From an uncultured Bacteroidales bacterium (GTDB lineage: Bacteria > Bacteroidota > Bacteroidia > Bacteroidales > WCHB1-69), in the NCBI GenBank assembly GCA_900316305.1, contig ONCM01000023.1:1-41600 (forward strand): DNA of 41,600 bases, read 5' to 3'. A program made the translations under genes and the position numbers. The notes under the pieces are model-generated. The model saw nothing but the letters and a program-made list of their open reading frames with translations. It was not told the origin of the DNA and ran no database searches. Shown in pieces: positions 35,238-41,600 of this stretch; positions within the stretch are counted from its first letter, which is position 1; the number at the start of each line of letters is the position of its first letter.

Positions 35238-35400
35238 GAAACGAAAAAGCCACCATATTATTAAACAACTTCCTTGAGCAGCCTCGAAGAGGCAAGACGC
35301 GCGATAGCGCAATTAACCCCATACAAGCGAAGCGCAGTGTGGGGACATCAGTAATGCAAACCTGGGGTGAGACGAAGTCGAGTCCTAGGATCGAAAAACG
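35238..35400. repeat. multi-hairpin structured repeat, copy 1
   Basis: Contains hairpins GCCTC-GAA-GAGGC (35281-35293), CCCCATAC / GTGTGGGG (35317-35344) and CCTGGG / CCTAGG (35361-35389). The leading TTAAACAACTTCCTTGA and the AACCTGGGGTGA/CCTAGGA end match copy 2 at 36186-36280. Confidence 0.7.
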
Positions 35401-35424
35401 AAAAAACAACGAATAAATAACGAT

Positions 35425-36153
35425 ATGAAATACGCACTAATAACCGGAGGTTCCCGCGGTATCGGACGTGCCGTGGCTTTGCGCCTCTCCCGCGACGGGA
35501 TGCCCGTCATTATCAATTATGTCAGCAATGACGCTGCTGCCGAAGAGACGAAACAAATGATCGAAAGTCAGGGTGGTGTGTGCGAGTTGCTGAAGTTCGA
35601 CATTGCCGATGCGAAGGCCGTGGACACTGCTCTGGAAGGGTGGGAGAATGCCCATCCAGATGACTATATTGCCGTGTTGGTGAATAATGCCGGCACTCGT
35701 CGCGACAACCTGATGATCATGATGGGCGATGACGATTGGCACAGCGTTATTGACACCCCGCTGAACGGCTTCTTTTACATCACACGTCGGTTGGTGAAGA
35801 CCATGATCCAGAAACGGGACGGTCGTATCGTCAATATGGCGTCGCTCTCTGGATTGAAGGGCGTTCCCGGGCAGACCAACTACAGTGCCGCTAAGGCCGC
35901 CATCATCGGTGCGACCAAGGCATTGGCGCAGGAAGTGGCTAAACGGAAAGTCACCGTGAATGCGGTGGCTCCCGGCTTCATCGCCACCGACATGACCGCT
36001 GGTCTGGACGAGGCCACGTTGAGCAAGATGATTCCCGCACAGCGTTTCGGCACTCCCGATGAAGTGGCCGCCGCCGTCGCGTTCCTCGCCTCTCCGGAAG
36101 CCTCGTATATCACTGGGCAGGTGATTCAGGTGAATGGAGGGCTGTACAGTTAG
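35425..36153 (+). CDS. 3-oxoacyl-[ACP] reductase-like short-chain dehydrogenase (FabG-type)
   Basis: 242 residues. NAD(P)H-binding ITGGSRGIGRAVAL (6-19), NNAG at 87-90, catalytic Ser140 or 142 with Tyr153 and Lys157 in NMASLSGLKG and TNYSAAKAAI, and a C-terminal PEASYITGQVIQVNGGLYS typical of FabG. It reduces 3-oxoacyl thioesters. Standing between an ammonia-lyase and a ketosynthase, it may be a pathway-specific copy as in aryl-polyene or flexirubin clusters and not the housekeeping enzyme. Structured repeats lie on both sides. The stop TAG starts a CAGTTAG/TAGTTAG array. Confidence 0.9.
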   Translation: MKYALITGGSRGIGRAVALRLSRDGMPVIINYVSNDAAAEETKQMIESQGGVCELLKFDIADAKAVDTALEGWENAHPDDYIAVLVNNAGTRRDNLMIMMGDDDWHSVIDTPLNGFFYITRRLVKTMIQKRDGRIVNMASLSGLKGVPGQTNYSAAKAAIIGATKALAQEVAKRKVTVNAVAPGFIATDMTAGLDEATLSKMIPAQRFGTPDEVAAAVAFLASPEASYITGQVIQVNGGLYS

Positions 36154-36180
36154 CAGTTAGTAGTTAGCAGTTAGTAGTTG
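36147..36180. repeat. CAGTTAG/TAGTTAG heptamer array at the fabG stop
   Basis: The units begin in the last codons of fabG: AGT TAG is part of the first CAGTTAG. Same family as 35204-35237. Confidence 0.88.
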
Positions 36181-36185
36181 GTGGG

Positions 36186-36280
36186 TAACGAAAGGCCCCC
36201 CATATAATAAACTTCTTCCTTGAAAGCCCTGTAGGGGCGTCCTATGTTAACCTAGGGTGAACGGAGTGAGCCCTAGGACG
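36186..36280. repeat. multi-hairpin structured repeat, copy 2 (shorter)
   Basis: Shares CATATAATAAAC and TTCTTCCTTGA with copy 1, then a GCCC-TGTAG-GGGC hairpin (36226-36238) and a perfect CCTAGGG / CCCTAGG hairpin (36251-36277). The middle hairpin of copy 1 is missing. Confidence 0.68.
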
Positions 36281-36300
36281 TATGACGATGAAAAACGATG

Positions 36301-36410
36301 AATGGACGACGAATGGACGACGAATGGACGACGAATGGACGACGAATGGACGATGAATGGACGATGAATGGACGACGAATGGACGATGAATGGACGATGA
36401 ATGGACGATG
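36301..36410. repeat. ten 11-bp units before the ketosynthase start
   Basis: Units AATGGACGACG or AATGGACGATG at exact 11-bp spacing, 36301 to 36400. Each unit holds an ATG and several hold TGA-ATG. The array ends 10 bp before the start codon at 36421. Confidence 0.95.
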
Positions 36411-36420
36411 AATATATTAT

Positions 36421-37647
36421 ATGATGAAAGATAAACGTGTAGTAATCACTGGAATGGGAATATGGTCGTGTATTGGCACGACCAAGGACGAGGTGGCCGA
36501 ATCGTTGCGGATGGGCCGTGTGGGTCTCGGCAACAATCCCGACAGGCTCGCCTACGGATACCAGTCGGACCTGACGGGCATCGTGCCCGAACCTGAGTTG
36601 AAACCGTTGTTGCACAGACGGTTGCGTGCAGGTCTCTCCCAGGAGGCAGCCTACGCCTTCATGGCTTCCAAGGAGGCGTTCGAGCAGGCCGGTATGGATG
36701 AGGAGTACCTCCTCAGTCACGAGGTGGGCGTTATCTTCGGCAATGACTCGTCATCGAAACCGGTGATTGAGACTGACCGGATGTTGGTGCAGCGTCCCGA
36801 CACCGAGCTGTTGGGCTCCGGACTCATCTTCCAGTCCATGAACTCCACGGTGAACATGAACCTGAGCAGCATCTTCCACCTGCGCGGCATCAACTTCACG
36901 GTGAGTGCGGCGTGCGCCAGTGGCAGCCACTCGGTGGGTCTCGGCTACCTGCTCATCAAGCAGGGACTGCAGGATGTGGTGCTGTGCGGCGGTGCCCAAG
37001 AGGTCAACCAGTTTGCGATGGCCTCTTTCGACGCGCTCGGTGCTTTCTCGAAAAGAGTGGGTGAGCCGTTGCGTGCGGCGCGTCCCTTTGACCGCGACCG
37101 TGACGGGCTTGTGCCCAGCGGCGGTGCGGCGGCACTGGTGTTGGAGGACTACGACCATGCGGTGCAGCGTGGCGCGACCATCCTCGCGGAGGTCGCCGGC
37201 TACGGCTTTTCCTCCAACGGCGGCGGAATCTCCCAACCCTCCGACGACGGCAGCGTCACCGCGATGATGCGGGCCATGGAGATGGCGGGCGTCACCCCGG
37301 CGGACATCGACTACGTGAACGCACACGCTACAGGTACGCCCCAAGGCGACACTTTCGAAGCCATTGCTATCGACCGCCTTTTCCACGGTCAACGCGCCCT
37401 TATCAGCTCTACCAAGGGCATGACCGGCCACGAGTGCTGGATGGCCGGAGCGAGCGAACTGGTCTATTGCGCTCTCATGATGCAGCACGGTTTCGTGGCT
37501 CCCAACGTAAACTTTGAGAACCCTGATGAGGCCTCCGCTCCGCTGAACATCGCCACCAAAACTGTGGAGATGCCATTGAACACGGTGCTGAGCAACAGCT
37601 TTGGATTTGGAGGAACGAACTCGGCGGTTGTGCTGAGGAAATTATGA
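36421..37647 (+). CDS. beta-ketoacyl-ACP synthase (aryl-polyene/flexirubin-like FabB/FabF)
   Basis: 408 residues. The catalytic triad is Cys165 in VSAACASGSHSVG, His302 in NAHATGTPQGD and His337 in STKGMTGHECWMAG, with Lys332. The C-terminal FGFGGTNSAVVLRKL is conserved. GHECWMAGASE differs from the GHxLGAAG of housekeeping FabF and resembles ketosynthases of aryl-polyene-type clusters, from my memory of the family. It extends acyl-ACP chains by two carbons. It is third in a + strand series after the lyase and reductase. The start may be 36421 or 36424. A mini-ORF from the upstream array ends in TGA overlapping this ATG. The stop TGA is inside the following array. Confidence 0.9.
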   Translation: MMKDKRVVITGMGIWSCIGTTKDEVAESLRMGRVGLGNNPDRLAYGYQSDLTGIVPEPELKPLLHRRLRAGLSQEAAYAFMASKEAFEQAGMDEEYLLSHEVGVIFGNDSSSKPVIETDRMLVQRPDTELLGSGLIFQSMNSTVNMNLSSIFHLRGINFTVSAACASGSHSVGLGYLLIKQGLQDVVLCGGAQEVNQFAMASFDALGAFSKRVGEPLRAARPFDRDRDGLVPSGGAAALVLEDYDHAVQRGATILAEVAGYGFSSNGGGISQPSDDGSVTAMMRAMEMAGVTPADIDYVNAHATGTPQGDTFEAIAIDRLFHGQRALISSTKGMTGHECWMAGASELVYCALMMQHGFVAPNVNFENPDEASAPLNIATKTVEMPLNTVLSNSFGFGGTNSAVVLRKL

Positions 37648-37708
37648 ATGCAGAATGCAGAATGTAGAATGTAGAATGTAGAATGTAGAATGTAGAATGT
37701 AGAATGAG
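37641..37708. repeat. AGAATGT heptamer array at the ketosynthase stop
   Basis: About eight 7-bp units (GAATGCA x2, GAATGTA x6) begin with the ATGA that contains the stop codon of the ketosynthase. Confidence 0.9.
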
Positions 37709-37726
37709 GGACGTGGTTCCCAAAAA

Positions 37727-37751
37727 ACTGCTAACTACTAACTGCTAACTA
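37727..37751. repeat. CTAACTG/CTAACTA heptamer array at the ccsA stop
   Basis: On the minus strand it reads TAGTTAGCAGTTAG and so on, starting exactly at the TAG stop of ccsA. Same family as 35204-35237, in the opposite orientation. Confidence 0.85.
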
Positions 37752-39863
37752 AGCGTAGCTGTGCATTCCGCCCAGCAACATATTCACCCCGAAGTAGGTA
37801 ATCAGCACGCTGAGGAACGCCAAAATGCAGTAGAGGTGGAAGAAGAGCGGCTTCTGGAACGATTTCCAGAGGGTGCTGTGGAGCGGGGCGATGTAAACCA
37901 GCAGGGTGATGAGCGCCCAGACCTCTTTCGGATCCCATGACCAGTAATTGCCCCACGAGATGTTGGCCCACACCGCGCCGATGAAGATGCCTGCGGCGAG
38001 CAGCGCGACGGCAGGGTAAAGCATGATCATACTGATGTCGCGGAGCCGCTCCAAAAATTGCGTGTTGGTCGGTTGTGTCACGCGCACGATCAGCGCGCTG
38101 ATACCGTTCAGCATGATGAAGAAGAGAAGGGCGTAGGCAATCATGATGACGGTGACGTGCAGGCTGAGCAGCGGCGACGAGAGCACCGGCATCAGATGGG
38201 TGATCGGGGGATTGGACCCGCCCATCATTTGCACCAACAACACGATGCCGGTCATCAACAGGCCGGCGGGCAACGCCATTTCGTATTTTTGCATCATTAT
38301 CAACGTGATTATGCAGATGTTCAGCGCCAACAGGTTCATGGAGTCGAAGCTGCCGGCCATGGGCACGTGGCCGCCGGCGATCCAGCGCAGAATGAAGACC
38401 AGCGCCAGGAACACGCACAGCAGCGACATCCACACCACAGCAACCGTTCTGACGGGCTTGTAGAGCTTGCGACCCTTTCCAAGACAGACCAGCGCAGCCG
38501 CAAAGCATATTAGTCCCAAGGTGATGGTCACCATTGCTAACCAACGACCGACCGAAAGACGGTTGTAAAGCCGCTCGGCGCGGTATTGTACTTTGGGCTG
38601 CACCTGTCCTAGGGAGTATTTCTCTTGGTAGATTTTTGTTTTCTCAAAAAGTTCGTTCAGCGCGGCAAAATCCCCTAACACCACGTATTCTTTGCACAAA
38701 CTCATCTGTTTGCGGATAAAGAGATATTCGTCATCTGGGATTTCCAAGGGGAGTTGGTCGTTTTGCGAATACCACGTCACCTGCTGCGAACTGTCGGCGT
38801 GGGGATAGATTTTCAGCAGTTGGCTGTTTAGCACCATGTTGATAATTTGTCTTTTCTCTTCGGCCTCGCGTTGTTTGCCCCGTTTTAGGTCGCGTTCGAT
38901 TCTGGGTATCGGCTCGTTCTGCCAATCGCTGGTGTAGAAGAGCCAGCCGCTGAAGACCTGTTCGGGCGTGTAACCGCGATAATGGGCATTGCCGTATAGC
39001 TTGGTGGTGAAGTCCTTGGCGAGGGTCTGCAGCGGACAGACACGGCCCTTGTACATCACGTACATCTGGCCCATTTTGTCGGCACTCTCTTTGGACAGCG
39101 TGCGCGGCTTGTTGGCCGCCGATGCGGGTAAGGATGCGCCAACCGTCAGAAAGAGGGCGAACAGTACAGCCGCTGGTGCCGACGCTTTTCGCAGCAGTGT
39201 CCGGAACTGTCCGTTCTTCTCGAAAAACATCCCGATCAAGGCGATGAACAGCAGGATATAGCCCGTGTAGGTCACCCCGACACCCCAGGGGTCGTGGGCC
39301 ACCGAAAGCACGGAGTTGCCTTCCTCGTCGTAGTCGCTCTGGTAGAAGCGGTAGTGACGGTATTTCAGGATGTTGTTCATGGAGATCTTGGCGTCGGTGG
39401 TCGTGCCGCCGTCGTGGATCTGGAGGTAGCTCACGAAATCCATCGGCGTGTGGGTGCCCGGGTAGGTTTCCACTTCGAAACGGTCGAGGGTCAGGGAGAA
39501 CGGAAGGGTTTCCGTGCGGCTGCTCCCGTGTTTCTCGATGGTGAACTGGTTGGTGGCGACACTGGGTTTCAGTGTCATCTCGCCGTGCTGTCCGGTGGTC
39601 ATGGTCAGCAGCGCGCCGAGCAGGATCACCAGAATAGAGGTGTGGAGGGCGCACACCACGGGTCGCTTCCACGATTTCCGTGTAATCATCATGACGATAA
39701 TGCCGAGGGCGAGTAGTGCCCACAGCGCGACGAACCACCACGAGCCATAGACGTGGCTCAGCGCATAGTCGTTGCCGTGTCGCATTTCCACGACGGTGCC
39801 CGCAGCCATGGAGGCGATGAGGGCGAGGATTAGGAGGGAGAGGGGATGTCGGAGATGTTTCAT
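37749..39863 (-). CDS. ccsA: fused ResB/CcsA-type cytochrome c assembly protein (System II)
   Basis: 704 residues from the ATG at 39863; residues upstream in frame are only translated array (FFILHSS). The N-terminal half is ResB/CcsB-like: helices near 10-28, 41-62 and 70-95, and a periplasmic segment with HYRFYQSDYDEEG and VGVTYTGYILLFIALIGMFF. The C-terminal half is CcsA, with helices and the haem-handling WWD motif WGNYWSWDPKEVWAL, plus conserved periplasmic histidines (LHSTLWKS, LLSLHVTVIMIAY). It exports haem and attaches it to CxxCH motifs. The upstream gene on the same strand encodes a di-haem protein, its plausible client. Confidence 0.93.
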   Translation of the reverse strand: MKHLRHPLSLLILALIASMAAGTVVEMRHGNDYALSHVYGSWWFVALWALLALGIIVMMITRKSWKRPVVCALHTSILVILLGALLTMTTGQHGEMTLKPSVATNQFTIEKHGSSRTETLPFSLTLDRFEVETYPGTHTPMDFVSYLQIHDGGTTTDAKISMNNILKYRHYRFYQSDYDEEGNSVLSVAHDPWGVGVTYTGYILLFIALIGMFFEKNGQFRTLLRKASAPAAVLFALFLTVGASLPASAANKPRTLSKESADKMGQMYVMYKGRVCPLQTLAKDFTTKLYGNAHYRGYTPEQVFSGWLFYTSDWQNEPIPRIERDLKRGKQREAEEKRQIINMVLNSQLLKIYPHADSSQQVTWYSQNDQLPLEIPDDEYLFIRKQMSLCKEYVVLGDFAALNELFEKTKIYQEKYSLGQVQPKVQYRAERLYNRLSVGRWLAMVTITLGLICFAAALVCLGKGRKLYKPVRTVAVVWMSLLCVFLALVFILRWIAGGHVPMAGSFDSMNLLALNICIITLIMMQKYEMALPAGLLMTGIVLLVQMMGGSNPPITHLMPVLSSPLLSLHVTVIMIAYALLFFIMLNGISALIVRVTQPTNTQFLERLRDISMIMLYPAVALLAAGIFIGAVWANISWGNYWSWDPKEVWALITLLVYIAPLHSTLWKSFQKPLFFHLYCILAFLSVLITYFGVNMLLGGMHSYA

Positions 39864-39864
39864 C

Positions 39865-39925
39865 GAATTATGAATTATGAATGAAGAATGAAGAATGAAG
39901 AATGAAGAATGAAGAATGAAGAAAA
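39865..39925. repeat. ATGAATT then AGAATGA heptamer array upstream of ccsA
   Basis: Two ATGAATT-type units followed by about seven AGAATGA units, starting 2 bp upstream of the ccsA ATG and lying in its leader. Confidence 0.88.
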
Positions 39926-39932
39926 CAGGTGG

Positions 39933-39940
39933 CAAAGATA
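39933..39940 (-). promoter_or_regulatory. -7 box for ccsA
   Basis: Reads TATCTTTG on the minus strand, 70 bp before the ATG. The leader would contain the whole heptamer array. Confidence 0.6.
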
Positions 39941-39948
39941 TTAAAATT

Positions 39949-39976
39949 GTAGAGACGCAATGCATTGCGTCTCTAC
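39949..39976. repeat. 28-bp palindrome, subtype B, intergenic (perfect)
   Basis: GTAGAGACGCAATG and its exact inverted complement CATTGCGTCTCTAC, a perfect 14-bp dyad. It lies between the di-haem gene stop and the ccsA promoter. Confidence 0.94.
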
Positions 39977-39998
39977 GATGACATTAACGGTCGGCTTC

Positions 39999-40029
39999 AA
40001 TAACAAATAACCCATAACCAATAACCATT
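39999..40029. repeat. CAATAAC/ATAACCA heptamer array at the di-haem gene end
   Basis: Units ATAACAA, ATAACCC, ATAACCA run up to the TTA that is the complement of the di-haem gene's TAA stop. Same family as 1919-1972 and 12160-12190. Confidence 0.8.
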
Positions 40030-41587
40030 AAATAGCATTGATGAACTTCACGACGGCATCGCGGTCCTCCTTGCTCAGGTTTCGGAATTTCTCGACGGTC
40101 CAGCGGGCGTCGCTTTGGGCGCTGCCGTGCCACATGATGGCTTCGACGACGTTGCGGGCGCGACAGTCATGCAGACGGTCGCTGGAGCCGGTGCAGACGG
40201 CGGAGAGACCGCGGCCCCACAGCGGGGTGGTGCGGCACCAGCCGGTGCGGATGTCGTTGACCATGCAGAGACGGTGTTGGACCATGTCGGTGTAAGGCCA
40301 TATCTTCTGGTTGGGGTAGCGGGGCAGGCGCTGGTCAGCGGTGGTGAAGAAACCGTTGGGATCGGTGAAACGGTCGTTGCCGGTGGTCCAGCTGGGACGG
40401 TGGCAGCTTGCGCAACCGATCTCGCGGAAGATCTTGCGACCTTTCTGCACCTCCGGATCGTCGAGGTTGCGGGCGGCGGGCACGGCCAAGCCTCTGTGCC
40501 AAACCATCAGGTTGACGTAGTCGTCGTTGCTCATCTCGGCAGGCAGCTCTCTGGACATCAGGTAGTTGTAGATGTCCGTTTCAGGATTACCCGTCTTGTT
40601 GTATTCGGGGAAGTAGGTGTAGAACGCAGCCTGCACATCGGGGTCTTGGGAGGCGATGCGAGCGTAGGTTTCGGTCATGTAGTGATAGCGGCGGTCGCCA
40701 CGGGTCACGTTGGTGATGTTCCAGATGGCGTTCGCGCCGGGACCGTCCTGCAGGGGTCCGCGGGAGCAGGCGTACGTGAAACGCTTCGGATGATTGGTCT
40801 TGCCGTAAAGTCCCGTGGGTGCCCAGTCGGTACCGGCCCACATCGCGGGATTCAGGTGAGCGCCAGCCATGGACTCTTTCAGATACTGTGCCTTCAGAGA
40901 GTCGTCGGGGATGGCGTCGAGCAGACCGGTGCCGTAGATGCCGATGGTGGATTCCAAACGCACCACCTCGCTACCGTAGGGCAGTGGCGTGCCGTTGACT
41001 TCCAGCGGGACGTAGTAAGCAGAGGCGGGGATCGTCACCTCGGGATAGATTAGGCTGTAGGTTTCGCCGTCGGGGAAGCGGTTGCCCCACTCGTCGGTGT
41101 ATGCCAGCCAGTTGATGATGATCTGGCTTTCGTCAATGGGTGCCTTGAACGGAGGCACGGCCTTGGTCTGCGGCATGCCCGTGAGGGTGGAGACGTAGTT
41201 GCCGTTTTGGTCGGTGACCACCAGCAGGTAGCCGTTGCCCCAGTCGCTGGCGGCGTAACGGTCCATGCGCTTGCCGTGACCGTAACCTGGGTGACAGGCG
41301 ATACAGGAACTACGGATGTAAAGCGGACCCAACCCGTTGAAGGGCGGCGTGTTGATGGTGAAGTCGCGCTCGAACAGGTATTCGCCGTACTTGAACGCGG
41401 CGATGTCGGTGACCGCTGGAGCGGGATCCTCGTATGCCGAAGATGAACTGTTGAACGTCGTGCCCAACTTGCCGCCGGCGTAGGTTTCCTCCTCAATCCA
41501 CGACATCTCGCCGTTCTCCGGCTTGTGGCAGCCCACAAACATGATGACTGCCAATACTATTACAAAGACGTTTTCTATCTTATTCAT
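40028..41587 (-). CDS. di-haem oxidoreductase family lipoprotein (DHOR-like)
   Basis: 519 residues, complete. The signal ends in a lipobox (VIMFVGC, Cys20). Two c-type haem sites are visible: SSCIACHPGYGHG (Cys95 to His99) and EIGCASCHRPSW (about 394). RMDRYAASDWGNGYL, TPLWGRGLSAVC and EAIMWHGSAQSDA are also characteristic of the putative di-haem thiol oxidoreductase/peroxidase family (DUF1111). It probably works in the periplasm, attached to a membrane, in electron transfer or peroxide removal; its exact reaction is unknown. It depends on CcsBA, encoded next on the same strand. The 5' end lies 13 bp from the window edge, so its promoter is out of view. Confidence 0.9.
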   Translation of the reverse strand: MNKIENVFVIVLAVIMFVGCHKPENGEMSWIEEETYAGGKLGTTFNSSSSAYEDPAPAVTDIAAFKYGEYLFERDFTINTPPFNGLGPLYIRSSCIACHPGYGHGKRMDRYAASDWGNGYLLVVTDQNGNYVSTLTGMPQTKAVPPFKAPIDESQIIINWLAYTDEWGNRFPDGETYSLIYPEVTIPASAYYVPLEVNGTPLPYGSEVVRLESTIGIYGTGLLDAIPDDSLKAQYLKESMAGAHLNPAMWAGTDWAPTGLYGKTNHPKRFTYACSRGPLQDGPGANAIWNITNVTRGDRRYHYMTETYARIASQDPDVQAAFYTYFPEYNKTGNPETDIYNYLMSRELPAEMSNDDYVNLMVWHRGLAVPAARNLDDPEVQKGRKIFREIGCASCHRPSWTTGNDRFTDPNGFFTTADQRLPRYPNQKIWPYTDMVQHRLCMVNDIRTGWCRTTPLWGRGLSAVCTGSSDRLHDCRARNVVEAIMWHGSAQSDARWTVEKFRNLSKEDRDAVVKFINAI

Positions 41588-41600
41588 AATGCTAATTACA

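Noticed and set aside
36301-36410. CRISPR-like or iteron (origin) array of 11-bp units
   Set aside because: There are no spacers and no replication initiator or AT-rich unwinding region; the position just before a start codon fits a leader element better.
36247-36720. Minus-strand open frame over the 11-bp array and ketosynthase start
   Set aside because: Its C-terminal half is translated tandem repeat (SSSIHRPFIVH repeats) and the rest is antisense to the ketosynthase.
39864-39965. N-terminal extension of CcsA beginning MHCVSTILISLPP
   Set aside because: It is translated palindrome and heptamer array (FFILHSSFFILHSS) and includes the promoter; the ATG at 39863 gives the normal ResB N-terminus.

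Overview
The window looks like chromosomal DNA of an uncultured gut- or rumen-type Bacteroidales. The clues are promoters with a -7 box of the TAnnTTTG type, many lipoproteins, a C10 peptidase with a type IX (Por) sorting tail, FISUMP-domain surface proteins, a TamB-like giant and a fused ResB/CcsA cytochrome c assembly protein. Gene density is high. No rRNA, tRNA, CRISPR, prophage, transposase or plasmid gene was seen.

Layout. 1-9.7 kb: the start of a dCMP deaminase gene (-), a lipoprotein, phosphatidylserine decarboxylase, a glycosyltransferase 2 fused to a degenerate sugar-phosphate transferase, a secreted C10 protease, MnmA, a deacetylase-like protein and a GT4-like glycosyltransferase. 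9.8-20.3 kb: a rhomboid protease with a translationally coupled EEP-family hydrolase (-), AroA (+), a BatA-type membrane protein and TamB (-). 20.5-30.3 kb: ornithine aminotransferase (+), a three-gene surface operon (-), a lipocalin/FISUMP lipoprotein (+), HtpG, a DUF1016 nuclease and an ECF-like sigma factor (-). 30.4-37.6 kb: a set on the + strand with a phenylacetate-CoA-ligase-like enzyme, a FISUMP surface protein, an aromatic amino acid ammonia-lyase, a FabG-type reductase and a ketosynthase. This resembles a partial aryl-polyene/flexirubin-type pathway. 37.7-41.6 kb: CcsBA cytochrome c maturation protein and a di-heme oxidoreductase lipoprotein (-). No gene-free stretch exceeds 300 bases.

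The most unusual content is the repeat landscape. (1) Nine copies of a 28-bp palindrome in two subtypes (GTAGGGGCG... and GTAGAGACG...) are spread over the window. Three are read in frame inside genes, two of them inside aroA. Four more supply or overlap stop codons. (2) Most intergenic regions hold short tandem arrays with units of 7, 8 or 11 bp, never a multiple of 3. Each unit contains a stop codon on at least one strand, and many arrays begin exactly at a gene's stop codon. One array, ten ATGAATT units, runs straight into a start codon and forms a ladder of five-codon mini-ORFs with ATGA overlaps. (3) Two copies of a multi-hairpin repeat flank fabG. Each of the five convergent gene junctions carries an intrinsic terminator, a palindrome or an array. 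Together these suggest the repeats act at gene ends and also create new coding sequence, but that is inference from one window.
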